This document shows, one piece after another, positions 32,192 to 42,357 of a stretch of DNA of 64,000 nt (the first letter of the stretch is position 1; the number at the start of each line of letters is the position of its first letter). The stretch covers positions 62,001 through 126,000 of the forward strand of contig CAIVQO010000011.1 in the NCBI GenBank assembly GCA_903908065.1, in the 5' to 3' direction. A program made the translations under genes and the position numbers. The notes under the pieces are model-generated. The model ran no database searches. It was not told the origin of the DNA and saw only the letters and a program-made list of their open reading frames with translations. The DNA is from an uncultured beta proteobacterium. GTDB taxonomy: Bacteria; Pseudomonadota; Gammaproteobacteria; Burkholderiales; Rhodocyclaceae.

Positions 32192-32914
32192 TCAACCGGG
32201 TGTGTCGCGGCGGCTCAAACGGTCAACCAGCCCCGCCAGATTGCCCAGGGAAATGAGATGTGCATAGATGGCGGCCAGGCTGCCATTGGCGAACAATTCC
32301 TGAACGACATCCTTGTCGAGTGCGCGCAGTCGTGCTTCGTCAACCACGTGCAGGCCGTTCAGGCGGAACTGCTGGCCGTCCTTCATCTGCGCCAGCGAAT
32401 CGGCCTGGCGCAGCAGGCCGAGTTCATCCAGCCGTCGCCCAAGTTGCTCGGTATTGGTCGCTGCCTGATGGAATTCGCGCAGGAACTTGATCGCATGGTC
32501 GAGTTGCGGCGTCGGCTTGCCATCGGCAAACAGGGCCTCGCCTTCCGTGGTGCTGAAACAGGGCGAGGCTTCGTCGATGCAAACCAGCAGTTCGCCTTTG
32601 GCACCAGTGGCGGGGACGAAGGGATAGCGTCGCACAAAGGCCGGAACGTAGCGCGCATCCCACTTGCCGGCACGATCGACGAACAGGTTTTCGTTTTCCC
32701 GCAATCCGAGCAGCACGGCCGGCAGAGGGCCGCCCTGTCCGCGGGCAAACACGATCGGGTACTCGCGGGCGCATTCGAACATCTCGCCGCCCAGCACCGG
32801 CACCGAGTTGGTCCGCGCGGCATACGAAAAGCTGCTCGCCGGCCTGACTTTCAGCTGCGCGTGGACCTTATCGCTGAGCGCAACCACCCTTTCGTAAAAC
32901 ATCATCTCGGCCAT
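32192..32914 (-). CDS. SapC family protein
   Basis: A 240-aa soluble protein of the SapC family (named after an S-layer associated Campylobacter protein; exact function unknown). The family pattern is visible as SYAARTNSVPVLGGEMFECAREYPIVFA near residues 30-57 and YVPAFVRRYPFV near 88-99. No signal peptide is seen. It stands alone between pyrG and the divergent prfB. Within 32075-32191 no other gene was found. Confidence 0.85.
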   Translation of the reverse strand: MAEMMFYERVVALSDKVHAQLKVRPASSFSYAARTNSVPVLGGEMFECAREYPIVFARGQGGPLPAVLLGLRENENLFVDRAGKWDARYVPAFVRRYPFVPATGAKGELLVCIDEASPCFSTTEGEALFADGKPTPQLDHAIKFLREFHQAATNTEQLGRRLDELGLLRQADSLAQMKDGQQFRLNGLHVVDEARLRALDKDVVQELFANGSLAAIYAHLISLGNLAGLVDRLSRRDTPG

Positions 32915-33011
32915 GAGCAGGCTCCATATTTGGAAACAGGAAGGCTAGCACACGCATGCGCTTCGCCTGATTTTGCGGGATTCTCGGTCGCGGCCTAGCG
33001 GTGTCGGCGCG

Positions 33012-33017
33012 TATAAT
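33012..33017 (+). promoter_or_regulatory. -10 element upstream of prfB
   Basis: A perfect TATAAT 30 bases before the prfB ATG. No convincing -35 hexamer was found at 16-19 bases upstream, so promoter strength or sigma use is uncertain. Confidence 0.45.
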
Positions 33018-33046
33018 CGCCTGCTTTCGATCTTGCAGGAAATCCC

Positions 33047-34151
33047 ATGGAAGCCGAACGCATCAATGCCGTCGCCAACCGCATCGCCGACCTGAGCAAT
33101 CGCGGCGAACAACTGCGGAGGTATCTTTGACTTCGATGGCAAAGCGGAAAAGCTCGCGGAGCTGAACCAGATCCTGGAAGACCCCAAAATCTGGGACGAT
33201 GCGGAACGCGCCCAGGCGCTGGGCAAGGAAAAGAAATCCCTCGAAGCCGTGGTCGGCACCCTTTCCAACGTCACCGGAAAGCTGGCCGATGCGCGTGACT
33301 TGCACGCCCTGGCGCGCGAGGAAGACGACGAGGAAACCATGGCCGCCGTCGAGGGTGACCTGGATGCCACCGAGAAGCTGGTGGCCGACCTCGAATTCCG
33401 CCGCATGTTCGCCAACCCGGCCGACCCGAACAACTGCTTTATCGACATCCAGGCCGGCGCCGGCGGCACCGAAGCCTGCGACTGGGCCAGCATGTTGCTG
33501 CGCCAGTACCTGAAATACTGCGAGCGCAAGGGCTTCAAGACCGAACTCCTGGAACAGACCGACGGCGACGTGGCCGGCATCCGCAGCGCTTCGCTCAAGG
33601 TGGAAGGTGACTACGCCTACGGCTTCCTGCGCACCGAAACCGGCGTGCACCGCCTGGTGCGCAAATCGCCCTTCGATTCTTCGGGCGGGCGCCATACCAG
33701 CTTCGCCAGCCTGTATGTGTACCCCGAGATCGACGACAGCATCGAAGTCGAGATCAACCCGGCTGACCTGCGCACCGACACCTTCCGCGCCTCGGGTGCC
33801 GGCGGCCAGCACATCAACAAGACCGACTCGGCGGTACGCATCACCCACGTGCCGACCGGCATCGTGGTGCAGTGCCAGAACGACCGCTCGCAGCACCGCA
33901 ACCGCGCCGAGGCCATGGCGATGCTGAAGTCGCGTCTTTACGAGCACGAAATGCGCAAGCGCCAGGCCGAAGCCGACAAGCTGGAGGCCGGCAAGACCGA
34001 CGTCGGCTGGGGCCACCAGATTCGCAGCTACGTGCTCGACAACTCGCGCATCAAGGATTTGCGCACCAACGTCGAAATCGCCAACACGCAGAAGGTGCTC
34101 GACGGCGACCTCGATGCCTTCATCGAAGCCAGCCTCAAGCAGGGCGTTTAA
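33047..34151 (+). CDS. prfB: Peptide chain release factor 2, with programmed +1 frameshift
   Basis: Terminates translation at UAA and UGA. The first 27 codons (33047-33127) end at an in-frame TGA (33128-33130). Reading resumes in the +1 frame at GAC 33129 and continues to 34151, giving 367 aa. The product has the RF2 specificity tripeptide SPF ([11 protein letters not shown]) and the peptidyl-transferase GGQ ([15 protein letters not shown]). The frameshift is the normal autoregulation of RF2: scarce RF2 favours frameshifting at CTT TGA. This is not a broken gene. lysS follows 17 bases later, as in many proteobacteria. Confidence 0.96.
33117..33131 (+). promoter_or_regulatory. RF2 programmed frameshift site
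   Basis: GGAGG (33117-33121), acting as an internal Shine-Dalgarno, lies 3 bases before the slippery CTT TGA C (33125-33131). This is the canonical RF2 autoregulatory layout. Confidence 0.95.
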
Positions 34152-34168
34152 CCACACGGAACACCATC

Positions 34169-35676
<1,508 letters not shown>

Positions 35677-35680
<4 letters not shown>

Positions 35681-37497
35681 GCTTTCCGCTGATCCCCGCC
35701 GAACTTGCGTTCGCCGGGGACGGCACTCCATTTTCATCACGCTACGGCGACATCTACCATTCCAGCCAGGGCGGCCTGGAACAGGCCCGCCATGTCTTTC
35801 TCGGCGGCAACCAGCTGCCTGCGCGCTGGAACGACTGCCAGCGCTTCGTCATCCTCGAAACCGGTTTCGGGCTGGGAATAAATTTCCTCGCCACACTGCA
35901 GGCGTGGCGCGCCGTTGGCGACCCTGGCGGGCGACGACTGCACTACGTTGCGGTGGAGAAGCATCCCTTCCGCCTGGACGACCTGAGGCAAGTCCACCTG
36001 AACTGGCCGGAACTTGCGGCCTTTGCCGCGGAACTCCATGCGCAATGGCCACTCCCCCTACCCGGCTTGCATCGCCTGGATCTTGGCGATGTAATCCTGA
36101 CCCTCGCCTTCGGCGACGGTGCCGAGTTGTTGCCCCAGCTCTGCCTTGTCGCCGATGCAATCTACCTCGACGGATTTGCCCCGGATCGCAATCCGGATCT
36201 GTGGTCGGAGGCCGTAGTCGCCCAGCTGCAGCGCCTTTCCGCCCCCGGCACCACACTGGCCACCTGGACCACGGCTGGCGAAATCCGTCGCCGTCTCGCC
36301 AGCGCCGACTTTTTCCTCGAACGAAAGCAGGGCTTCGGCGGCAAACGCGAAATGCTGGTCGGGCATCGGCCCGGCATGTCACCTGCCCGACCCCGATCGC
36401 CAAAACGTATCGCGGTGATCGGTGCCGGCATCGCCGGAGCCGCGACCGCCCATGCCCTCGCCCGGCGCGGTCATCAGGTAACCGTACTCGATGCCGCCAG
36501 CGCTGCTGCCAGTGGCGCCTCGGGTAACCTTGCCGGCGTATTCCGGCCGCTTCCGGCGCTGGACGACGGCAGGCTGGCACGCGTGCTGCGGGCCGGATTT
36601 CTGCTCGGCCGACGTTCGTTCCCCTTGCTCACCGGGACACGGCTGGGCTGGACCGGGGTACTGCACGTCGCCCGCGATGCCAGGCATGAACAGACCCAGC
36701 AGCGGATCGTTGAGCAACATTCGCTGCCTGCTGAGTATTGCCGTTTCGTCACACGTGATGAAGCCTCGCTGCTGGCGGGATCGCCGGTCGCCATGGGTGG
36801 CTGGTGGTTTCCCCAGGCCGGCTGGATCAATCCCCCCAGCCTTTGCCGCAGCCTGTTGGCGGGGATCGACTGCCGCTACAACTTCCCGGTCCGTCGGTTG
36901 CAGAGACAGGGCAGTGCCTGGCGAATCTTCAGCGCCGAAATGGAAATCGAATCCGACACGGTCATCGTTGCCAATGGCATAGGTGCCCCAAGCCTGGTGC
37001 CGGAGTATTCGCTGCCGATCCGTGCAGGTCGCGGAATGGTCAGCCACCTGCCGGAGGCAGCCACGGCTGCCATGGATATCGTAGCCACTCGCCTGGGGTA
37101 TGTGACGCCTCCGATCGATGGCCTGCGTTGCGCCGGAGCCACCCTGCAGGCAGATGACCTCGATACCGCTCCCCGCCTGGCCGACCATGTGGAGAACCTG
37201 TTCCGCCTCGACATGCTGTTTCCAGGCTTTGCGCGCGGGATCGATCCGGCGCAGCTGGATGGCCGCGTATCCTTTCGCCCCATGTCGCCGGATCGCCTGC
37301 CTATGGTTGGCCCACTCGCTGCCAGTGACGGCCTGTGGATCAATGACGGATATGGTGCCAGGGGCCTGGTCTTCGCGTCCATCTGTGCCGAACTGCTGGC
37401 CAGCCAGATCGATGACGATCCCCTGCCACTTGAAGCCGACCTGGTGCGGTCCCTGGCGCCGGAACGCTTCCGGAAGCGCAAATCGGCCGCCAACTGA
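35677..37497 (+). CDS. mnmC: Bifunctional tRNA mnm5s2U34 biosynthesis protein MnmC
   Basis: Completes the wobble-uridine mnm5 modification. The FAD-dependent C-terminal half removes the carboxymethyl group and the N-terminal half methylates the resulting amine with SAM. In the 606-aa product, residues 1-240 hold the methyltransferase ([14 protein letters not shown] motif [18 protein letters not shown]). Residues from about 245 hold the oxidase with the dinucleotide motif [21 protein letters not shown] and a C-terminal [18 protein letters not shown] palindrome copy lies at 36287-36312, in the conserved end of the methyltransferase domain. It is coupled to lysS by ATGA overlap. Confidence 0.95.
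36287..36312 (-). repeat. Dispersed palindromic element, copy 4
   Basis: On the minus strand the order is arm GTCGGCG, loop CTGGCGAGA, arm CGGCGAC (one mismatch), with AAA preceding the first arm. It contains the shared 16-mer (36297-36312). It encodes [10 protein letters not shown] of MnmC, a fairly conserved stretch, unlike most copies. Confidence 0.65.
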
Positions 37498-37503
37498 CCG
37501 GTT

Positions 37504-37520
37504 TGTAACAGATGTAACAG
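37504..37520. repeat. Direct repeat TGTAACAG, candidate response-regulator box
   Basis: Two perfect 8-base copies of TGTAACAG separated by one A (9-bp period), 74-90 bases before the ATG of the glycine-zipper gene. Tandem half-sites with near one-turn spacing are typical for OmpR-family regulators. No clear -10/-35 pair was identified beside it. Confidence 0.4.
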
Positions 37521-37593
37521 TTGATTGCACCTGTCCCGCTACGTCAATCTGCGGCGTTAATGTGCTCATGCCTCATCACCACAGGAGCACATC

Positions 37594-38376
37594 ATGGAAG
37601 CCTCACAGTCCGTCCTTGGCGCCACTCCGGTTGCCGCCTCATCCACGCATCCCCTGCTACTCGTTGCAGCAGGGTCGGTCACCATACTCAGCCTCGCCGG
37701 CGCTTCCTACTTCGCCGGCTGGTTGCCCGGCCCCGCGACACACGCGACCGACAACCGTCCTGTCGTTGCCGCAACTACGGCCACCGCTCCGGTCGCCGTT
37801 CCGGCGGTCAGCCCGCCGATTTCCGTGACCCAATCGGTCAGCCTGCCGCAGGAAAAGCCCAAAGCGGCGAGCCGTCCGACCGAAACCGTTGCCCCTGTTG
37901 CGCGCCGTAGCGTGGCCAACCCCGTCGTGCGGGCACCGGAACCCGTGTCCGTACCCACCATCGCCGTAGCTTCAGCGCCGACTCCCGTTGCCGCCCCCGT
38001 GCCCGCGATTTGTCGCGAATGCGGCGTCGTGGAATCGGTGCGCGAAGTCGCGGTGGAAGCCAAGGGCAGCGGCGGTGGCGCCGTTGCCGGCGGCATTGTC
38101 GGCGGCGTGATCGGCAACCAGTGGGGGCGTGGCGCGACCCGCGACATCGCCACGGTGCTGGGCGCGATCGGCGGCGCCTATGCCGGCAATCACATCGAAA
38201 AATCGATCAAGGAGAGCAAGCGCTATGACGTCAGCGTTCGCTTCGAGGATGGCAGCACGCGCAGCTTCAGCAGCGACACGCTGCCGACATGGCATGTCGG
38301 CGACCGTGTGAGGCTTCAGAACGGTTTGCTGACCAGCGGCGGTGGCAGGTCGTCGATGGACCTGGGCAGCATCTGA
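37594..38376 (+). CDS. Glycine-zipper 2TM domain envelope protein
   Basis: A 260-aa protein. An N-terminal hydrophobic anchor (about residues 22-46) leads into a long Pro/Ala/Val/Thr-rich linker (47-135). Two cysteines in ICRECGVV come next, then a glycine-zipper segment (GGGAVAGGIVGGVIGNQWGRG, followed by ATVLGAIGGAYAGNHIEK) typical of SlyB/Rick_17kDa proteins. A C-terminal beta region (SVRFEDGSTRSFSS, GDRVRLQNG) completes it. Family members sit in the envelope and influence its integrity. The last 61 bases overlap the end of the convergent lipoprotein gene. A diverged palindrome copy lies in the linker. Confidence 0.85.
   Translation: MEASQSVLGATPVAASSTHPLLLVAAGSVTILSLAGASYFAGWLPGPATHATDNRPVVAATTATAPVAVPAVSPPISVTQSVSLPQEKPKAASRPTETVAPVARRSVANPVVRAPEPVSVPTIAVASAPTPVAAPVPAICRECGVVESVREVAVEAKGSGGGAVAGGIVGGVIGNQWGRGATRDIATVLGAIGGAYAGNHIEKSIKESKRYDVSVRFEDGSTRSFSSDTLPTWHVGDRVRLQNGLLTSGGGRSSMDLGSI
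37960..37983 (-). repeat. Dispersed palindromic element, diverged copy 5
   Basis: Arms ATCGCCG and CGCCGAC(T) flank a 9-base loop TAGCTTCAG. Compared with the copy at 56903-56932 it keeps the right arm and loop length but has two changes in the loop. It sits in the low-complexity linker of the glycine-zipper protein. It is included as probable because arm, loop length and loop ends all agree. Confidence 0.4.
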
Positions 38377-39236
38377 ACCGCCTGGCTGGCGCCATCCGGC
38401 AAAGGGGGCCCCTGCATCAGGCTGGCGATGCGGTGCATCGATTCGCGCAGTTCTTCGGTCCAGGCCGGTGGATCAGGAAGCGGTGGCGGCATAGCCTGCA
38501 ATTGTTCGGCCACCTCGCGGCCATCCCAGCCGGCCGCCGCAAGCAGTTCCATCGCCATGGTTTCGGCTTCGATCACTTGCTGCGGACGAAAACTGGCCCG
38601 CAGTGCGCGTGAGCCGGCAAAGGATGCGGCGGACGCAACCGCCGTGGTTGTCACCGTGGTCGTTGCCGCGGAGGTCGCTGCCGCCGTGGTCGCTGCGCTG
38701 CCCGAAATGAGCGCCGGCAAATTGAGAATCGGAAACAGGATCTGCGCGGCCACCCCGACCAGAATGGCTGTGGTCACGTTTTCATCGTGATGGCCATCGA
38801 TGATGTGGCTCATTTCCCGTGCCAGCACGAAGGCCAGGGCCGCATCGTCCAGTTCGAGAAGGCGGATGCCGCGGTAGATCACCACCGTGCCGGCCGAACT
38901 GGACGCCGCGCCAGGATCGCGTTTGTCGGCGACGACAAATTCGAATCTCGGGAAACGCAAGTGCAGATCCGGGTGGAGCCGGAAGGCCACGTCCGCCAGC
39001 CTGCGTCCGATCGCCAGGATGCGCTGGTCGAATGCGCGATCGGCCATGCATTCTGACTCGCTGCAGGCGGGTGCATCGGCCGCAGTGACCAGTTGCAGCC
39101 TCATGTCGAACTCGGAATAGACGGCACTGAAGCCCTGCAAGCCCGCCGGTGCCTGCAATTGCTTGCGAACTTCCGGCGACGTGGAGCACCCGGCCGCAAG
39201 AACCGCCATCAACATGAGCGGCACGAGTCGCAACAT
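38316..39236 (-). CDS. M48-like lipoprotein with defective zinc motif
   Basis: A 306-aa protein. The signal peptide has lipobox LAAGC (MLRLVPLMLMAVLAAGC), predicting an outer-membrane or periplasmic lipoprotein. The fold resembles M48 peptidases (Loip/YcaL group), but the HExxH motif reads REMSH in ALAFVLAREMSHIIDGHH, with Arg for the first His. The downstream E-x-E-A-D helix reads EAETMAMELLAAAGWDG. It also has an unusual Thr/Ala-rich insertion (about 180-205). Proteolysis is therefore doubtful; a chaperone or binding role is possible. The ATG at 39236 is preferred over two upstream GTGs. The 3' end overlaps the convergent neighbour by 61 bases. Confidence 0.75.
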   Translation of the reverse strand: MLRLVPLMLMAVLAAGCSTSPEVRKQLQAPAGLQGFSAVYSEFDMRLQLVTAADAPACSESECMADRAFDQRILAIGRRLADVAFRLHPDLHLRFPRFEFVVADKRDPGAASSSAGTVVIYRGIRLLELDDAALAFVLAREMSHIIDGHHDENVTTAILVGVAAQILFPILNLPALISGSAATTAAATSAATTTVTTTAVASAASFAGSRALRASFRPQQVIEAETMAMELLAAAGWDGREVAEQLQAMPPPLPDPPAWTEELRESMHRIASLMQGPPLPDGASQAVQMLPRSIDDLPPPLVSKPF

Positions 39237-39296
39237 CACCACCTGTCTGGGTTCCGCCAGATCCGTGTCGTGACGAGTTCCCTGCGCGTCAATCGA

Positions 39297-40694
39297 TCAG
39301 CTCCCGAGGGCCGACTCCAGGCGCGCAATCACGCGTTCGCGGCCCAGTACTTCGAGTACCGAGTCGATCGACGGTGACTGGGGCAGCCCCAGCAGGACCA
39401 CGCGCAAAGGTATTGCCAGTTGCGGCATCTTGAGTCCAGCCGCCGCCGCAGTCTGCTTCACGGCCTGACCAAGATCGGCAGCCTGCCAGGGGCAATCGGA
39501 TAAACGCTCTCGCAACATTGCCAGTGCCGTGCGCGCTGTTTCGGTCAGATGCTGCGCAAGCAGCTCTGCCCCCGGTTTCGGCAAGCTGTAATAAGGATGC
39601 ATCGCATCCGCCAGCTCGTTGAGGTTGGCGACGCGATCGCGATACAGGGCCGCCACCCGGCTCGGGGCGGGGCCACCCTCGAAGCCGACCTGCTGGCGGC
39701 CGAGGCGACGTCCTGCCTCATTCGCCAGCCGTTGCGGATCCGCCTGCTTGATGTAGTGCGCATTCAACCAATTGAGCTTTTCCGTATTGAACTGCGCCGC
39801 GGATGCCGTGATGTGATCGAGATCGAACCAGGAGACGAAGCGCTCCATGTCGAAGACTTCGTCGTCACCGTGCGACCAGCCGAGCCGTGCCAGATAGTTC
39901 AATACCGCCTCCGGCAGATAGCCCTCCTCGTCGTACTGCATCACCGACACCGCACCATGCCGCTTGGAGAGCTTCTGTCCGTCGTCGCCAAGGATCATCG
40001 ACAGGTGCGCATACTGCGGAACGGGCGCACCAAGGGCCTGCAACAAATTGATCTGCCGCGGCGTATTGTTGACGTGGTCATCGCCCCGGATGACGTGGGT
40101 GATCTGCATGTCACGATCATCGACCACGACGCAAAAATTGTAGGTCGGCGTGCCGTCAGCGCGGGCAATGATGAAATCATCAAGCTCGGCATTGGCGAAT
40201 TCGATGCGGCCTTTCACCAGGTCCTGCCAGCCGACTGCCCCAGCCACGGGATTGCGAAACCTCACCACCGGCGCCACGCCCTCGGGCGGAGGCGGCAAGG
40301 CCTTGCCGTCTTCCGGGCGCCAGCGACCGTCATAGCGCGGCTTCTCCTTGCGCGCCTCCTGCGCCGCACGCAAGGTATCGAGTTCCTCTTTGGACATGTA
40401 GCAGTAATAGGCGCTGCCCGATGCCAGCATTTCCGCGATAACGGCCTTGTAGCGGTCCATGCGCTGCATCTGGTAGAACGGCCCCTCGTCATGCTCTAGG
40501 CCCAGCCATTGCATTCCGTCGAGAATCGCCTGCACCGCCTCGGGTGTCGAGCGGGCCACATCCGTATCTTCGATACGCAGGATGAAACTGCCGCCGTGGC
40601 GCCGCGCGTAGGCCCAGGAGAACAAGGCGGTGCGAGCACCGCCAATATGCAGAAAACCGGTGGGACTGGGGGCAAAGCGGGTGCGAACGGTCAT
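39297..40694 (-). CDS. gltX: Glutamyl-tRNA synthetase
   Basis: Class I synthetase charging tRNA-Glu. The 465-aa product has the HIGH-type motif [15 protein letters not shown] at residues 8-22 and the KMSKS-type LSKRHG near 247-252. The catalytic-domain stretch [23 protein letters not shown] and an all-helical C-terminal anticodon-binding half complete it. It is transcribed alone, divergent from the tRNA-Val gene. Confidence 0.97.
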   Translation of the reverse strand: MTVRTRFAPSPTGFLHIGGARTALFSWAYARRHGGSFILRIEDTDVARSTPEAVQAILDGMQWLGLEHDEGPFYQMQRMDRYKAVIAEMLASGSAYYCYMSKEELDTLRAAQEARKEKPRYDGRWRPEDGKALPPPPEGVAPVVRFRNPVAGAVGWQDLVKGRIEFANAELDDFIIARADGTPTYNFCVVVDDRDMQITHVIRGDDHVNNTPRQINLLQALGAPVPQYAHLSMILGDDGQKLSKRHGAVSVMQYDEEGYLPEAVLNYLARLGWSHGDDEVFDMERFVSWFDLDHITASAAQFNTEKLNWLNAHYIKQADPQRLANEAGRRLGRQQVGFEGGPAPSRVAALYRDRVANLNELADAMHPYYSLPKPGAELLAQHLTETARTALAMLRERLSDCPWQAADLGQAVKQTAAAAGLKMPQLAIPLRVVLLGLPQSPSIDSVLEVLGRERVIARLESALGS

Positions 40695-40749
40695 GGCGCA
40701 AGGGACGGAAAGCGATGCGGCTATTTTATTCCAGCGCCGCAGCCGCCGA

Positions 40750-40779
40750 TTGACCGCCTAGCGGGCTTTGTGGTTAAAT
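40750..40779 (+). promoter_or_regulatory. Promoter of the tRNA-Val gene
   Basis: -35 TTGACC (40750-40755) and -10 TTAAAT (40774-40779) with an 18-base spacer. The start site would fall about 40786, just ahead of the tRNA, as usual for stable RNA promoters. A GC-rich stretch follows the -10. Confidence 0.65.
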
Positions 40780-40794
40780 TCGCGCCTCTTTCGC

Positions 40795-40869
40795 GGGCGG
40801 TTAACTCAGCGGTAGAGTGCCACCTTCACACGGTGGAAGCCACTGGTTCGATCCCAGTACCGCCCACCA
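40795..40869 (+). tRNA. tRNA-Val (anticodon CAC)
   Basis: 75 nt including the encoded CCA (40867-40869). The acceptor stem GGGCGGT pairs with ACCGCCC (40859-40865). The anticodon arm is CCACC / GGTGG around the loop TTCACAC, giving anticodon CAC (40827-40829), which reads GUG valine codons. The T arm carries GGTTCGATCC. The 68 bases after it, up to the end of the convergent cyclase gene, show no clear terminator. Confidence 0.97.
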
Positions 40870-40937
40870 ATCCCCCTCTCCTGACGCACAGCCATCTTTG
40901 CACGCACCCTTGCGTCCTGCTGGCGACAACCAGGGTA

Positions 40938-42314
40938 TTACCCCCCGCTACGTGATTTCAGATGATGTCCCAGGTGGCGATCTGTCTTTACGCTGTGATT
41001 GATCGTCCAGTCCATCAACAACAGCTTGATGCGAAATGCGAGGTAGATTGCATTTTCCGTTTCTGACAGGATCTCGTCGCTAAGCCGCGCAAGATTGCGC
41101 AAAAAGCGGCGATGCTGATGTTCATGATCGGCCTGGAAGCGGTATCGCGAATCCTGCATCTGTACCATTTCAGCATTGAACTGGGCCTCGGTTTCGCGTG
41201 CGACCTTGTCCAGAATCGGCTGCGCATCCGCGCTACGTCCCTCTCGCACCGCCATCGTCAGCGCGTTGAGCTGACTGAGCAAGGCGCGGTGATGACTGTC
41301 GATGTCAGCGACGCCAGAACTGTAATCTTCGGACCAGGTCTGAGTCAGCTCGTTTTCCTCGATGCCTTCCGCATGTCCATTGCGTAGATACGCATCACAC
41401 CGGGCAAGGTACAAACGGGCTGGCTTGTCGTCGGGAACCTCTTCCAGGCAGCGCACCAGGCGGGTCCTGGCGCGAAAGATATCGGCCACGAAGTAGAAGG
41501 CCATTGCCTCCTCGAATCGCTTGCGCGTACGCAGTTTTGCGGCGCGCATGGAAGGCGGATCGCCGTCGAAAACCTCGTAGACGGATTGCGCCTCCTGCTT
41601 TCCCTTGACCCGATTGCGCGCAAGAAAGCGGATGCTGTAACTATCGGGATCGACCAGGCTATGCAGGGTGTGTTCACTGATCAGGAGCGGCACCTCGAAG
41701 GTCTTGGACATATCCTCCAACCGGGAAGCCAGGTTGACCGCGTCGCTGATTACCGTACCCTCCATTCGACCGCTGCCGCCCACCGTCCCCAGCATGACGA
41801 TGCCGGTATTGATGCCGATGCCTATCCGTATGGGCAGATAGCCCGCACGAGCCCGCCCCCTGTTGTAGTTGTCCAGGCGCTCCAGCATGGCGAGGGCGCT
41901 CCGGACTGCGTCGTCCGTCTCCTCGGGAAACAGCGCCATGATCGCATCGCCGATGTACTTGTCGATCAGGCCACGGAACGGCACGATCATCGGTTCCATT
42001 TGCGACAGGTAGGAGTTCAGAAAATCGAAATTCTCCTGCGGCGTCAGGGTTTCCGACAGGCCGGTAAAGTTTCGGATGTCGGCAAAAAGAATGGTCAGCT
42101 TGCGTTCGGTCTGCATGCCCAGGCGAACCTCACGCACATTGTCGATCGACAGGAAATGCAGAAATTCGCGTGGCACAAAACGCCCGAAGGCGTGCTCGGT
42201 ATCGACCAGTTGCTGGCGGACTCCGGCAAGTTCGCCACGCAGACGATCCAGTTCGGCTTGCAGCGCTTCCGCGCGGGTGTCAGGAATCGATTCTTGGTTC
42301 AAATGCCCGGTCAT
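40938..42314 (-). CDS. Class III cyclase fused to C-terminal hemerythrin-like domain
   Basis: A 458-aa soluble protein. Residues 15-40 form a short coiled coil. Residues about 70-255 form a class III cyclase domain with both metal Asp (LFADIRNFTG, Asp79; KYIGDAIMALF, Asp123) and the ISDAVNLASRLE segment, with Asn and Arg of the transition-state site and an Asp as in adenylate cyclases. Residues about 327-458 form a bacterial hemerythrin-like domain with DIDSHHR (His342), H397/H401 and H440/D445. The canonical H-x3-E pair reads QFNAE (Gln378, Glu382), so one iron ligand is replaced. It is predicted to make cAMP under control of a di-iron or altered O2/redox sensor. It lies 43 bases after the large GGDEF gene, likely in the same operon. 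Confidence 0.88.
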   Translation of the reverse strand: MTGHLNQESIPDTRAEALQAELDRLRGELAGVRQQLVDTEHAFGRFVPREFLHFLSIDNVREVRLGMQTERKLTILFADIRNFTGLSETLTPQENFDFLNSYLSQMEPMIVPFRGLIDKYIGDAIMALFPEETDDAVRSALAMLERLDNYNRGRARAGYLPIRIGIGINTGIVMLGTVGGSGRMEGTVISDAVNLASRLEDMSKTFEVPLLISEHTLHSLVDPDSYSIRFLARNRVKGKQEAQSVYEVFDGDPPSMRAAKLRTRKRFEEAMAFYFVADIFRARTRLVRCLEEVPDDKPARLYLARCDAYLRNGHAEGIEENELTQTWSEDYSSGVADIDSHHRALLSQLNALTMAVREGRSADAQPILDKVARETEAQFNAEMVQMQDSRYRFQADHEHQHRRFLRNLARLSDEILSETENAIYLAFRIKLLLMDWTINHSVKTDRHLGHHLKSRSGG

Positions 42315-42357
42315 CCCGCTGGTGGGAAAGGGTTGGCCGTTTCAGGCCACGCGGGCA

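Noticed and set aside
33047-33130. prfB as a pseudogene because of an early in-frame TGA
   Set aside because: The TGA is part of the canonical RF2 frameshift site with correct internal Shine-Dalgarno and slippery codon.
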